From JBBQQK01 sp038216025 (GTDB lineage: Bacteria > Patescibacteriota > UBA1384 > XYA2-FULL-43-10 > 1-14-0-10-43-13): 48,334 bases of DNA. The stretch lies in NCBI GenBank assembly GCA_038216025.1, contig JBBQQK010000001.1:1-48334 (forward strand), written 5' to 3'. This document shows positions 24,152 through 33,096 of this stretch, piece after piece (the first letter of the stretch is position 1; the number at the start of each line of letters is the position of its first letter). The notes under the pieces were generated by a model, which was not told the DNA's origin, ran no database searches, and worked only from the letters and a program-made list of their open reading frames with translations. The translations under genes and the position numbers were made by a program.

Positions 24152-26170
24152 ATGGAAAAGAAAGACGCAGAAAATCGAATAAGAAAATTACGGGCATATA
24201 TTGAGAAATTGCGTTACGAATATCATGTCTTGGATGCTCCCTCTGCTTCTGACGCTCTATGGGATCAGCTAATGCGTGAACTCATTTCGCTCGAAGATCA
24301 ATTTCCTGAGTTTAAAGATTCTAACTCGCCATCTCAAAAGGTTGGTGGCGATCCCCTTAAATCATTTGAAAATAAGCCGCATAGGTTTCCCATGCTCTCT
24401 TTAAATGACGCTTTTGACGAAAAAGAGCTAAGAGACTGGTATGGTAGAATAGTAAAACTGGTTGGCGAAGAGGCTATTGTTGACTCTGGATTTTATTGTG
24501 AATTAAAAATGGACGGGTTGGCTGCTAGTTTAACCTACGAAAAAGGTATTCTTAAATATGCTTTGACAAGAGGAGATGGCAGAACGGGCGAAGACATAAC
24601 AAATAACATAAAAACGATCAAAAGTATCCCTATAGTTCTAAGGAGAGATTCTAAAATATTTAGTATGACTCAAGATAAAGAGATAGAGATAAGAGGGGAG
24701 GTTTTTATGCCTACCTCGTCATTCGATACATTGAATAATGAGAGAAAAGAAAAGATGTTGCCACTTTTCGCTAACCCCAGAAATGCAGCTGCCGGATCCC
24801 TTCGTCAGCTTGATCCAAAAATAACCGCCAGTCGAAATTTAAATTTCACAGGATACGCTCTTCTTGGCATTCCGCTAGCCACACATCAGGAAGAACATGA
24901 AATATCAAAAGAGTTAGGCGTCCCTAGTGATAAGCACAATAGGCTTTGCGCCACGTTAGATGAAGTTATTGAATTGTGGCACGAATGGGAGAAATTGAGG
25001 GCCAGCCTGCCTTATCAAATCGACGGCATGGTAGTTAACATAAATAATAAGAAAATATTTGAAAAACTGGGAGTGGTTGGAAGGGCGCCGAGGGGAGCGG
25101 TTGCTTTCAAATGGCCGGCCGAAGAAGCAACCACCATTATAACTGATATAGAAGTAAGAGTCGGAAGAACAGGTGTTTTGACTCCGACCGCTCACTTTGT
25201 ACCGGTCCTAGTTGCCGGTTCTACGGTTTCCAGAGCTACTCTTCATAATATGGACGAAATTGAAAAAAAAGATATAAGAATAGGTGATTCTGTGGTGATA
25301 AGGAAAGCCGGAGATGTTATTCCCGAAGTAGTAAGATCTGTTTCCGAAATTCGCACAGGAAACGAAAAGATCTTCAAAATGCCTCAAATATGTCCAAATT
25401 GTGGCGGAGAGGTTGTACGCAAAGAAGGTGAGTCTGCTTATAGATGCCTGAATAAGAATTGCTTTGCAATTGAGTTTCGCTTTCTCGAACATTTTGTTTC
25501 TAAACATGCCTTTGACATAGATGGTTTGGGCCCCAAAATTATTGATAGACTAATCAATGAAGGATTGATCAAGGACGCTGCTGATTTGTTTACGTTGACG
25601 CTAGGGGATTTGAAGCCGTTGGAAAGATTCGCTGAGAAATCCGCAGGAAACATCGTTGAATCGATTGAAAAATCCAAGGACATTACTTTGTCTCGGTTTG
25701 TTTATGCTTTGGGTATAAGAAACATTGGAGAGGAAACTGCAATTGACCTAGCCACAAAGTACCGCATCGCAGATAGGCTGATGAGCGCTAACTTGGAGGA
25801 CCTTAACTCTATGCACGATATTGGTCCAGTGGTGGCTAAAAACATTTTTGATTATTTTCATGATGAAAAGAATAAAGAATTTGTTTTGCGCTTATTAAGT
25901 AATGGAGTTAAGATCAAGGAGCCTGAAAAAGAAGTGCAGAAAGTTGGCATAACGGGAAAAACTTTCGTTTTTACCGGAGGACTTAATGTTATGACTCGAG
26001 ACGATGCAAAAGCGTTAGTACGTAAGTACGGGGGCAATATTTCTGAGTCTGTCAGCAAAAAAGTGGATTATGTTGTCTCTGGCGAAGAAGCCGGATCCAA
26101 GTTCGATAAGGCCAAAAAATTAGGGATCGAAATAATTGGCGAAAAAACCTTTTTAAAATTAATCTCTTGA
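24152..26170 (+). CDS. ligA: NAD-dependent DNA ligase LigA
   Basis: LigA seals nicks in replication and repair using NAD+. At 672 residues it is full length. Domain Ia is N-terminal (YEYHVLDAPSASDALWDQLM), the adenylated lysine is Lys119 in KMDG, and the nucleotidyl-transferase motifs TRGDGRTGEDIT and GEVFMP follow. Next come the OB fold (RVGRTGVLTPTAHF) and a Cys4 zinc finger (CPNCGG...CLNKNC). Helix-hairpin-helix repeats and a BRCT domain (about 595-672) complete the protein. The TGA stop overlaps the ATG of the PHP gene. Confidence 0.97.
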   Translation: MEKKDAENRIRKLRAYIEKLRYEYHVLDAPSASDALWDQLMRELISLEDQFPEFKDSNSPSQKVGGDPLKSFENKPHRFPMLSLNDAFDEKELRDWYGRIVKLVGEEAIVDSGFYCELKMDGLAASLTYEKGILKYALTRGDGRTGEDITNNIKTIKSIPIVLRRDSKIFSMTQDKEIEIRGEVFMPTSSFDTLNNERKEKMLPLFANPRNAAAGSLRQLDPKITASRNLNFTGYALLGIPLATHQEEHEISKELGVPSDKHNRLCATLDEVIELWHEWEKLRASLPYQIDGMVVNINNKKIFEKLGVVGRAPRGAVAFKWPAEEATTIITDIEVRVGRTGVLTPTAHFVPVLVAGSTVSRATLHNMDEIEKKDIRIGDSVVIRKAGDVIPEVVRSVSEIRTGNEKIFKMPQICPNCGGEVVRKEGESAYRCLNKNCFAIEFRFLEHFVSKHAFDIDGLGPKIIDRLINEGLIKDAADLFTLTLGDLKPLERFAEKSAGNIVESIEKSKDITLSRFVYALGIRNIGEETAIDLATKYRIADRLMSANLEDLNSMHDIGPVVAKNIFDYFHDEKNKEFVLRLLSNGVKIKEPEKEVQKVGITGKTFVFTGGLNVMTRDDAKALVRKYGGNISESVSKKVDYVVSGEEAGSKFDKAKKLGIEIIGEKTFLKLIS

Positions 26171-27108
26171 TGCTTGTGAATTTAGACTATATAAAAAAAA
26201 TTGAAAAACCGTTAGCTCTAGGTAGGGCAGACCTTCATATACATACAAATATGGGAGATGCCAAACCGACAGTCGAAGAGGTATTGAATTATGTGCAAAC
26301 AAAAACAGATTTAGATGTTATTGCAATAACCGAACATGATTCAATAGATGCTGCTTTGCTCGCAAAAAAACTAATGGCAAAGAGAAAGTATAGATTTGAA
26401 TTGATAATCGGGGAGGAAATCTCTTGCTTTGAGGGCCATGTCATCGGATTGTTCTTGAATAAAACAATAAAAGGGGACGTATCTGTCAAAGAAGCCATTT
26501 CTGAAATAAAACGACAAGGAGGCATAGTAATGATGCCACACCCATTGAGGCATGTCAGAATTAACACTGGATTGACCGGAAACACTGATGGCGTTGGATT
26601 TGTGGAGTTGCTAAGGCATAAAAAGAACATTGATGCCCTTGAAATAATAAATTCGACTCCAACCAATATGCCTAATAACTTAAGAGCAATATTTTTCAAT
26701 GACACCATAATGCAAAGAGCTGAAGTGGGTGGCAGTGATGCTCACATTCTTGATTCTATTGCCATGGCTTATACTTTGTTCGAAGGGAAAAGCGCGGAGG
26801 ACTTAAGAGAGGCGATACTCAATTGTCAAACGAGAGCTTTTAACAAAAGATGGAGACTCATTGCGTTGATTAAATACTTATTCTTCTTCTTGCCAAAAAG
26901 CCTAAGATTGTTTGTTAATACTATGGCGCATGGCAGAATGCCAAAGCGAGCACAGATAGTTAATGTTCCAAAGAATGAATATAAAACAATATTGAAAAGA
27001 ATAAATGAGAAAACAGCCAATATTTTTAAGTGGAAAAAAGATCACTCGATTAACTCACCTTCCACTACTAATTTAGAAGTTAGCTCAATTGAAGTTAAGA
27101 GTGAATAA
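26170..27108 (+). CDS. PHP-domain metal-dependent phosphoesterase
   Basis: PHP domains hydrolyse phosphoester bonds using two or three metal ions; known members act on nucleotides, RNA or histidinol phosphate. The 312-residue protein has the first metal motif D21-x-H23-x-H25 in RADLHIHTN, then TEHD (54-57), GEEISC with E82/E83, His90, His124 in MMPHP, and GGSDAH. The last 90 residues are basic and not part of the domain. The ATG overlaps the ligA TGA (TGATG). Substrate cannot be inferred. Linkage to ligA hints at nucleic acids, but that is weak. Confidence 0.88.
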   Translation: MLVNLDYIKKIEKPLALGRADLHIHTNMGDAKPTVEEVLNYVQTKTDLDVIAITEHDSIDAALLAKKLMAKRKYRFELIIGEEISCFEGHVIGLFLNKTIKGDVSVKEAISEIKRQGGIVMMPHPLRHVRINTGLTGNTDGVGFVELLRHKKNIDALEIINSTPTNMPNNLRAIFFNDTIMQRAEVGGSDAHILDSIAMAYTLFEGKSAEDLREAILNCQTRAFNKRWRLIALIKYLFFFLPKSLRLFVNTMAHGRMPKRAQIVNVPKNEYKTILKRINEKTANIFKWKKDHSINSPSTTNLEVSSIEVKSE

Positions 27109-27126
27109 TGCTAGGATAACCTTAAG

Positions 27127-27420
27127 ATGTCCCATATAAGCACAGAACAAATCAAACATATCGCCAAATTATCAAGGCTATCGCTTCACGAAGAGGAAAT
27201 TAAGCTATATTCATCTCAGCTTTCCTCTATTTTGGAATATGTGGAACAATTATCCGAAGTTAATACAGATAATGTTGAGCCGCTCTCGAATGTGACAGGC
27301 TTAGACAATGTTATAAGAGAAGATGTAATTGTCCAAAATATTGTGAGCCATGAAGACATAAAGATTAATACTCCAAAGTTCGATAAGAATAATTTTGTTG
27401 TGCCTGGAGTTTTTGAGTAG
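27127..27420 (+). CDS. gatC: Asp-tRNA(Asn)/Glu-tRNA(Gln) amidotransferase subunit C
   Basis: GatC is the small clamp subunit of GatCAB, which converts misacylated Glu-tRNA-Gln or Asp-tRNA-Asn to the correct form. The 97-residue length and the motifs IKHIAKLSRLSLHEEE, QLSSILEYVEQLSEVNTDNVEP and REDV are characteristic. gatA follows after 33 bases. gatB comes 1.1 kb after gatA, separated by two inserted genes. Confidence 0.95.
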   Translation: MSHISTEQIKHIAKLSRLSLHEEEIKLYSSQLSSILEYVEQLSEVNTDNVEPLSNVTGLDNVIREDVIVQNIVSHEDIKINTPKFDKNNFVVPGVFE

Positions 27421-27453
27421 TTATACTTGCATAGATTAACACTGAAATAAAAT

Positions 27454-28959
27454 ATGGAATTATCTGAACTAACAATAAAAGAAGCGAGCGAAAAACTGTC
27501 ATCAGGAGAGATTACTTCTTTGCAATTGACAAAAGCGGTATTCTCCAAAATTGAGCAAATTGAACCCAAGATAGGCGCCTACATTACTTTATGCAAAGAA
27601 ATAGCTATTGATATGGCTACAAAGTCAGACCAACGGAGAAGAGCCGGAAAAGTTTTAAGCGAAATTGATGGAATCCCAATCGCAGTCAAGGATTTATTTC
27701 TGACTAAAGGAGTTCGAACGACGGCCGCCTCAAATATATTAGATGATTTTATGCCTGCATATGAGTCAACCGTAACCAAGAAATTATGGGAAGCAGGGGC
27801 GGTACTTATTGGTAAAACCAATCTTGATCAATTCGCCATGGGTTCCTCTACTGAAACGAGTTCTTTTAATACGGCTACTGATTCCAATTCAACTACCAGA
27901 AACCCTTGGGATTTGGAAAGAGTCCCAGGGGGGTCATCAGGCGGCTCGGCAGCTGCAATTGCGGCTGATGAGTGCATTGGTGCTATCGGCACAGATACTG
28001 GCGGCTCTATTCGTCAACCAGCCGCATTTTGTGGAATAACTGGCTTAAAGCCTACTTACGGCAGGGTTTCACGTTTTGGTACTATTGCAATGGCATCGTC
28101 GCTCGATCAAGCCGGACCAATGACAAAAACCGTAGAAGATGCTGCTCTTTTGTTAAAGTATATATCAGGTCATGATAGCAATGATTCGACTAGCTCAACA
28201 ATTGAAGTGCCGGACTATTGCCATGATTTGGAAAACAACATCGAGGGCTTGAAGATAGGCATTCCAGCCGAGTTTTATGGGCAAGGACTGGATCCCCAAA
28301 TTAAAAAATTAATTGATTCAGCTTTGGAGTTATTTGAGCAAAAAGGCGCCCAAATTGTTCCTGTTTCAATGCCAATTGTTAAGTATGCTTTAGCGGTTTA
28401 TTATATTTTGATGCCAGCCGAGGTAAGTTCAAATTTGGCTAGATATGATGGAATTCACTATGGCTTTTCAAAATTAAAAGAAAATGATTTCACTGGATCA
28501 ATTCTTGATGTTTATCAACAATCAAGGGCAGAGGGCTTTGGGGCAGAAGCAAAAAGAAGAATAATGCTAGGGAGCTATGTTTTATCGGCGGGCTACTATG
28601 ATGCTTACTATAAAAAAGCTCAGAAGGTAAGACGCTTGGTAAAAAATGAATTTGAAAAAGTTTTCAATGATGTAGACGTCTTGGTGACTCCGGTCACGCC
28701 AACAGTTGCTTTCAAGGCAGGTGAGAAGATCATAGACCCGTTAGCCATGTACTTATCGGATATTATGACTGTTCCTATAAATCCTGCCGGTGTGCCGGCG
28801 CTTTCAATCCCTGTTGGGTTTGTAAAAGATGATGGCAAAAAGTTACCTGTTGGCATGCAAATTATTGGCCCAATGTGGGGAGAACAGCAGATATTGAATT
28901 TAGGTGATTCTTACCAAAAATTAACCAACTGGCACAAGGAAAAACCATTAATTAGTTAA
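27454..28959 (+). CDS. gatA: Asp-tRNA(Asn)/Glu-tRNA(Gln) amidotransferase subunit A
   Basis: GatA is the glutaminase subunit, an amidase-signature enzyme that supplies ammonia. The 501-residue protein has the catalytic triad Lys79 (AVKD), cis-Ser161 (GGSSGGS) and nucleophile Ser185 (DTGGSIRQPA), with the 24-residue Ser-Ser spacing of known GatA. TGLKPTYGRVSRFG and the C-terminal TVPINPAGVPALSIPVG are further family marks. No strong ribosome site is visible. The next gene, a cyclophilin, starts 19 bases after the stop. Confidence 0.97.
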   Translation: MELSELTIKEASEKLSSGEITSLQLTKAVFSKIEQIEPKIGAYITLCKEIAIDMATKSDQRRRAGKVLSEIDGIPIAVKDLFLTKGVRTTAASNILDDFMPAYESTVTKKLWEAGAVLIGKTNLDQFAMGSSTETSSFNTATDSNSTTRNPWDLERVPGGSSGGSAAAIAADECIGAIGTDTGGSIRQPAAFCGITGLKPTYGRVSRFGTIAMASSLDQAGPMTKTVEDAALLLKYISGHDSNDSTSSTIEVPDYCHDLENNIEGLKIGIPAEFYGQGLDPQIKKLIDSALELFEQKGAQIVPVSMPIVKYALAVYYILMPAEVSSNLARYDGIHYGFSKLKENDFTGSILDVYQQSRAEGFGAEAKRRIMLGSYVLSAGYYDAYYKKAQKVRRLVKNEFEKVFNDVDVLVTPVTPTVAFKAGEKIIDPLAMYLSDIMTVPINPAGVPALSIPVGFVKDDGKKLPVGMQIIGPMWGEQQILNLGDSYQKLTNWHKEKPLIS

Positions 28960-28978
28960 TCATAAACGAGAGAAAAAG

Positions 28979-29629
28979 ATGGGAAAGAATGCAAAAAGCA
29001 GGAGAGAGAAGATTGAACTTGAGCGCAAGAGGAAGAAAGAAATTTTGTCTAGCGTCTATTACCAGAAAAATCCTTGGCTAAAATTTTGGCGCCGGTCAGA
29101 TTTTTGGGTTTACCTTGTTTGCGTTGTTCTGATAATAGCCTTCCCTTTTATTGGTGCTATTAAGGCCAGCAAATCAAATATAGCCATCATAGAAACGATT
29201 TATGGTAATATTGAAGTCGAATTGTATGCAAGCGATGCGCCCAAAACAGTTGAGAATTTCAAGAAGCTCAGTAGCGAAGGTTTTTATGACGGACTTCTAT
29301 GGCACAGGATTGTAAAGGACTTTGTTATACAGGGCGGCGATCCAAAAGGTGATGGAACGGGCGGTCCTGGATATCAGTTTGAAGATGAGTTAAATACCCA
29401 CAAATTTGTTCCAGGCACCCTTGGAATGGCAAATTCTGGCCCTAACACTAACGGAAGTCAATTCTTTATCGTAACCAACCAGGAGCAGCCTAGTTTGGAC
29501 GGAAAGTATACTATATTTGGTCAAGTAACCAAAGGAATGGATGTCGTTCAAAAGATTGGCGAAGCTCCAACCGGTGAAAATGATAAGCCATTAACTGATA
29601 TTACGATGGATAAAGTTTATACTAAATGA
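28979..29629 (+). CDS. Membrane-anchored cyclophilin-type peptidyl-prolyl isomerase
   Basis: Cyclophilins isomerise X-Pro bonds. The 216-residue protein has a very basic cytoplasmic N-terminus (1-40), a TM anchor (about 42-60) and a cyclophilin domain outside (about 67-216). The active-site pieces are visible: WHRIVKDFVIQGGDP with Arg110 and Phe115, GSQFFI (159-164), and the LDGKYTIFGQV loop. It probably folds exported proteins at the outer membrane face. It sits inside the gat gene cluster, and its TGA overlaps the ATG of the next gene. Confidence 0.92.
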   Translation: MGKNAKSRREKIELERKRKKEILSSVYYQKNPWLKFWRRSDFWVYLVCVVLIIAFPFIGAIKASKSNIAIIETIYGNIEVELYASDAPKTVENFKKLSSEGFYDGLLWHRIVKDFVIQGGDPKGDGTGGPGYQFEDELNTHKFVPGTLGMANSGPNTNGSQFFIVTNQEQPSLDGKYTIFGQVTKGMDVVQKIGEAPTGENDKPLTDITMDKVYTK

Positions 29630-30078
29630 CAAATAACCATTATAAAAAGAAAAAAAGTAATCAAACCGCTTTGGAGATCATTATCGTAGGTATTTTTAAA
29701 ATGATTTGGTGGTTGATTAGATTACCGTTTGGAAAAAAGACCTCTAATTTGAAGATTAGTGATAAGCAGGAAATCATCAGCAAAAGGTTTGAAATCGAGA
29801 ATAAATTGAAAAGTGAGCATTCAGCTGAATTGCAACTGGCTTTGTTTGAATCAGATAAGCTAGTGGATTATGTCTTGAAGATCAAAGGATACAAGGGAGA
29901 AACTTTTGCTGACAGATTGAGAAGCGCTGAAAAAGATATTCCAAATGGAATATACGATAGAATATGGCAAGGTCACAAAATCAGGAATACGCTTGCTCAT
30001 GAGCATAATATTAATTTACCAGTGTCGGAAGTGAGGGGTGCAATAAATAATCTTTTGGAATACGTTAAAAATGTCTAA
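29626..30078 (+). CDS. Membrane-associated HEPN-like protein
   Basis: I do not recognise a named family. The 150-residue protein has a basic N-terminus, one hydrophobic segment (about 15-33) and a helical domain (about 45-148). The signature in that domain is R120-N-T-L-A-H125, matching the R-x4-6-H motif of HEPN domains, many of which are RNases. The preceding WQGHKIRN and the final paired helix fit that fold. It overlaps the cyclophilin stop by four bases and gatB by eight, so it is embedded in a gat transcript. A nuclease role is inference; non-catalytic HEPN proteins exist. Confidence 0.65.
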   Translation: MTNNHYKKKKSNQTALEIIIVGIFKMIWWLIRLPFGKKTSNLKISDKQEIISKRFEIENKLKSEHSAELQLALFESDKLVDYVLKIKGYKGETFADRLRSAEKDIPNGIYDRIWQGHKIRNTLAHEHNINLPVSEVRGAINNLLEYVKNV

Positions 30079-31477
30079 AGAATTTTTGAAAACAAAAATC
30101 GGGTTGGAGATTCATGTTCAGCTTGCAACAAAAAGTAAAATGTTTTGTGGCTGTGATAATAATGCTGAAGGGAAAGAGCCTAATTCGATGGTTTGTCCTG
30201 TCTGCATGGGTCTTCCTGGTTCATTGCCAGTCGCAAACAAACAGGCAGTGCTATTTACGTTGAAAACGGGCATTGTCCTCAATTGCAAAATAAGCAAGAT
30301 ATCAAAATTTGATCGAAAACATTACTTTTATCCAGATTTACCAAAGGGATATCAGATCAGCCAGTATGACGAGCCTTTTTGTGTGGGCGGTTATGTGGAC
30401 GTTACTGATGGCAGGATAAATTTGACAAGAATACACCTCGAAGAAGATGCCGGTAAATTGACTCACAGTAATGGAAGCAGCTTAGTCGATTTGAATAGAG
30501 CAGGTACTCCTCTGATGGAAATAGTTTCCGATCCAGATATTACATCGCCAAAGCAAGCAGGAGAATTCTTGCGTAAATTACAGAAAATCGTGCGGGACGT
30601 TGCAAGAGTATCGGAGGCATCGATGGAAAAGGGGCATTTGAGATGCGATGCCAATATATCTGTTTCTGATGACAAAGGTGTTATGTCTCAAATAGTTGAG
30701 TTGAAGAATATAAACTCCTTTCGCTTTGTTGAGAAGGCGTTGGAGATTGAAGAAGCAAGGCTTAAAGATGAATATCCGAATTGGCCGGAAGATGGAAAAA
30801 AGGTGACGAGAGGATATGATAGTAAAAAAAATACTACTTTTGTTCAGCGGACAAAAGAAGAAGCCGCTGATTATCGTTATTTTCCAGAGCCAGATCTTCC
30901 TCCTTTCGACACTTCCTGTTTTGATTTGGAGAGTTTAAGGCAGGATATTGGTAGTAGCGAAGAGGATGTTATAGCTGAATTATTGAAAATTGGTATTACC
31001 GAAACAGACTCTGTGGTACTGGCAAATGATTTAAATAAACTTCTCTTTTTCAGGAAAATCTCAGATTTTTATGAAGATAATGCTTATGTTGCCAGAGCTG
31101 TTGTGCATAACTATCTTGGATTCTCTATTGTCGAAGACGATTATGTATTATCGGCTGAGTATGCCCAAGGATTAAAAAAATTGAAAGAAGGAGCTATCAC
31201 AAAGAGTTTGTTAGCCGAAATAGCCGTCTTAATTCACGATAAAAAATGCACTTATCAAGCGGCTCTCGAAATGAAGGGGGGAGGAGTTGTAAATGATGAG
31301 GCAGAACTTGGTTCAATGATCGATTTGATTCTTGAGAAGTTTCCAGCTGAGGTTTTAAGCTACAAAAGCGGAAAAACTCAACTCCTAGGTTTTTTTATGG
31401 GTCAAGTTATGAGAGAAGCAAAAGGGAAAGCGGATCCAAAAGCTGTTAATAGGATGGTTTTGGATAAGCTTAAATAA
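30071..31477 (+). CDS. gatB: Asp-tRNA(Asn)/Glu-tRNA(Gln) amidotransferase subunit B
   Basis: GatB binds the misacylated tRNA and performs ATP-dependent activation and transamidation. The 468-residue protein begins with KIGLEIHVQLATKSKMFC. It carries the zinc site Cys26, Cys28, Cys42 and Cys45, and has LEEDAGKLTH, DLNRAGTPLMEIVSDPD and the MEKGHLRCDANIS block. The C-terminal helical and YqeY-like tail is complete. The ATG overlaps the HEPN-like gene by eight bases. A GatCAB system implies that GlnRS and/or AsnRS may be missing from the genome, which cannot be tested here. Confidence 0.97.
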   Translation: MSKEFLKTKIGLEIHVQLATKSKMFCGCDNNAEGKEPNSMVCPVCMGLPGSLPVANKQAVLFTLKTGIVLNCKISKISKFDRKHYFYPDLPKGYQISQYDEPFCVGGYVDVTDGRINLTRIHLEEDAGKLTHSNGSSLVDLNRAGTPLMEIVSDPDITSPKQAGEFLRKLQKIVRDVARVSEASMEKGHLRCDANISVSDDKGVMSQIVELKNINSFRFVEKALEIEEARLKDEYPNWPEDGKKVTRGYDSKKNTTFVQRTKEEAADYRYFPEPDLPPFDTSCFDLESLRQDIGSSEEDVIAELLKIGITETDSVVLANDLNKLLFFRKISDFYEDNAYVARAVVHNYLGFSIVEDDYVLSAEYAQGLKKLKEGAITKSLLAEIAVLIHDKKCTYQAALEMKGGGVVNDEAELGSMIDLILEKFPAEVLSYKSGKTQLLGFFMGQVMREAKGKADPKAVNRMVLDKLK

Positions 31478-31484
31478 TTTGATA

Positions 31485-31513
31485 TTGTTATTTTGGCGCA
31501 CTGCATTTATAAT
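31485..31513 (+). promoter_or_regulatory. Strong promoter of the small-membrane-protein / htrA unit
   Basis: TTGTTA (31485-31490), 17-base spacer, perfect TATAAT (31508-31513). Initiation near 31520 gives a very short leader that begins with GGAGG (31521-31525), seven bases before the ATG at 31533. This also decides the start codon: the longer frame from 31479 would begin upstream of the promoter. Confidence 0.6.
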
Positions 31514-31532
31514 AGATAGAGGAGGAAACAAC

Positions 31533-31805
31533 ATGAATGATATTTTATTACAAATTTTACTGGTGGTATCGATAGTGGTGGGTTTGCTTTTAACTGTAAA
31601 TCTAGTGCGCTTGTATCAAGTTTTGACCGATTTATCGCAAGCATCAAATTCAATCAAAAAAACAGTCTCTTCTATAACGAACATTATTACGGCTTGGAGG
31701 CAATCTGCAAAAACGGTAGCGGAGTTTGTCGGAGAAATTACTTCTTTTTTAGATCTATTTAAAAGATCTAAAAAAGTTAATGAAAAAATAGACGAAGAAA
31801 AATAA
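31533..31805 (+). CDS. Small single-TM protein of unknown function
   Basis: No family recognised. The 90-residue protein has one N-terminal TM helix (about 4-24) followed by a long amphipathic, probably coiled-coil helix (about 28-75) with regularly spaced Ser/Thr/Ile, then a Lys-rich tail. In shape it resembles small DUF948-like membrane proteins, but this is a topology match only. It has a strong promoter and ribosome site and precedes an HtrA protease by 23 bases, so a membrane-stress role is conceivable. Confidence 0.7.
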   Translation: MNDILLQILLVVSIVVGLLLTVNLVRLYQVLTDLSQASNSIKKTVSSITNIITAWRQSAKTVAEFVGEITSFLDLFKRSKKVNEKIDEEK

Positions 31806-31828
31806 AAATAATTCAATAGTGAGGAAAA

Positions 31829-33034
31829 ATGAGTAAAAATTTTGAAATTGATGATATAATCACAACTGAAAAAACGAAGAAAAAGGGAAGAGCTACTATC
31901 GTGATGCTTAGTTTGGGTATTATTTGCTTGTTTTTCGGCATGATAGGCGGAGTCGGCGGAGTCTTATTGCTATCTTCTGACAATAGTTCTCTTGCAAAAA
32001 AAATGGGAATAAACGATCTCTCTGGCATTAGTATTCCGACAACTAGAACCGAAAAGTTGGTTTTAGAGGAATCAAGCGCCATAACTGACACTGTAATTAA
32101 AGTTTCACCTGCGGTTGTCTCAATTCAAGCCAAAACACAAGTACAAAATATTTTTGGCCAAATTGTTGAGCAACAAGGTGCCGGCACGGGTTTTATTATA
32201 ACAAACGACGGCTTGGTTATAACAAACAAGCATGTTGTAACTGATGCAAGTGCTGTTTATACAGTGGTTATGTCCGATGGCAAAACTTATGACGCGAAGG
32301 TTCAATCGCAAGATCCTATACAAGATTTGGCAGTAATGAAAATCGACGCTAAAAATTTGCCTGTAGTCGACTTGGGGGATTCGGATGAAGTTAAGGTTGG
32401 CCAATGGGTCGTTGCTGTTGGTAATGCTCTCGGGCGGTTTGAAAATTCGGTAACAGCAGGAGTTATCTCTGCTCGAAACAGAACCATACAAGCAACAGAC
32501 GCCAGCGGTTCCAATGGAGAGGTGATAGACGACATGTTTCAAACTGATGCAGCTATAAATCCTGGAAATTCTGGAGGGCCACTAGTAAATCTTAAGGGAC
32601 AAGTTATAGGAATAAATACCGCAGTAGCCAGCAATGCCCAAAGTATTGGATTCGCTATTCCGATCAATGCTGCCAAATCAGCCATTGAGAGCATTAAAAA
32701 AACTGGCAAAATAGTACGGCCATATCTAGGAGTTCGTTATGTTGCGATCACAAAAGATATAGCAACACAGAACCAGTTAAAATATGACCATGGCGCTTTA
32801 GTAGTCAGGGGAAGTGGCATAGGCGATTTCGCCGTTGTTTCCGGCTCGCCAGCTGATAAGGCCGGCATAGTGGAAAATGATATTGTTCTTGAGGTTAATG
32901 GGGAGAAAATAGATCAAAACAATAGTTTGGTTAAGCTCATACAACAATATAAAATAGGCGATGAAATAACTCTGAAAGTATATGCCAAGGGCGTTGAAAA
33001 AGAAGTTAAATTAAAACTGGAAGAGGGCAGCTAG
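31829..33034 (+). CDS. Membrane-anchored HtrA/DegP-type serine protease with PDZ domain
   Basis: HtrA proteases degrade damaged exported proteins. The 401-residue protein has a signal anchor (about 22-49), a trypsin-like domain with catalytic His135 (TNKHVV), Asp166 (QDLAVM) and Ser248 (GNSGGP), and one C-terminal PDZ domain (about 300-395, with SPADKAGIVENDIVLEVNGE). It ends 17 bases before a perfect inverted-repeat terminator shared with the convergent prmC. Its promoter is upstream of the preceding small gene. Confidence 0.95.
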   Translation: MSKNFEIDDIITTEKTKKKGRATIVMLSLGIICLFFGMIGGVGGVLLLSSDNSSLAKKMGINDLSGISIPTTRTEKLVLEESSAITDTVIKVSPAVVSIQAKTQVQNIFGQIVEQQGAGTGFIITNDGLVITNKHVVTDASAVYTVVMSDGKTYDAKVQSQDPIQDLAVMKIDAKNLPVVDLGDSDEVKVGQWVVAVGNALGRFENSVTAGVISARNRTIQATDASGSNGEVIDDMFQTDAAINPGNSGGPLVNLKGQVIGINTAVASNAQSIGFAIPINAAKSAIESIKKTGKIVRPYLGVRYVAITKDIATQNQLKYDHGALVVRGSGIGDFAVVSGSPADKAGIVENDIVLEVNGEKIDQNNSLVKLIQQYKIGDEITLKVYAKGVEKEVKLKLEEGS

Positions 33035-33051
33035 CCGTTGTTTCTAAAGGA

Positions 33052-33096
33052 ATATTTAAAAAACAAACGCCTTCAAGGCGTTTGTTTTTTAAATAT
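33052..33096. terminator. Perfect 22-bp bidirectional terminator
   Basis: Two perfectly complementary 22-base arms (33052-33073 and 33075-33096) surround one C. The core CAAACGCCTT/AAGGCGTTTG is flanked by A-rich left and T-rich right ends, so RNA from either strand forms a hairpin followed by U's. It lies between convergent htrA and prmC and includes the prmC stop codon (33089-33091). Confidence 0.9.
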
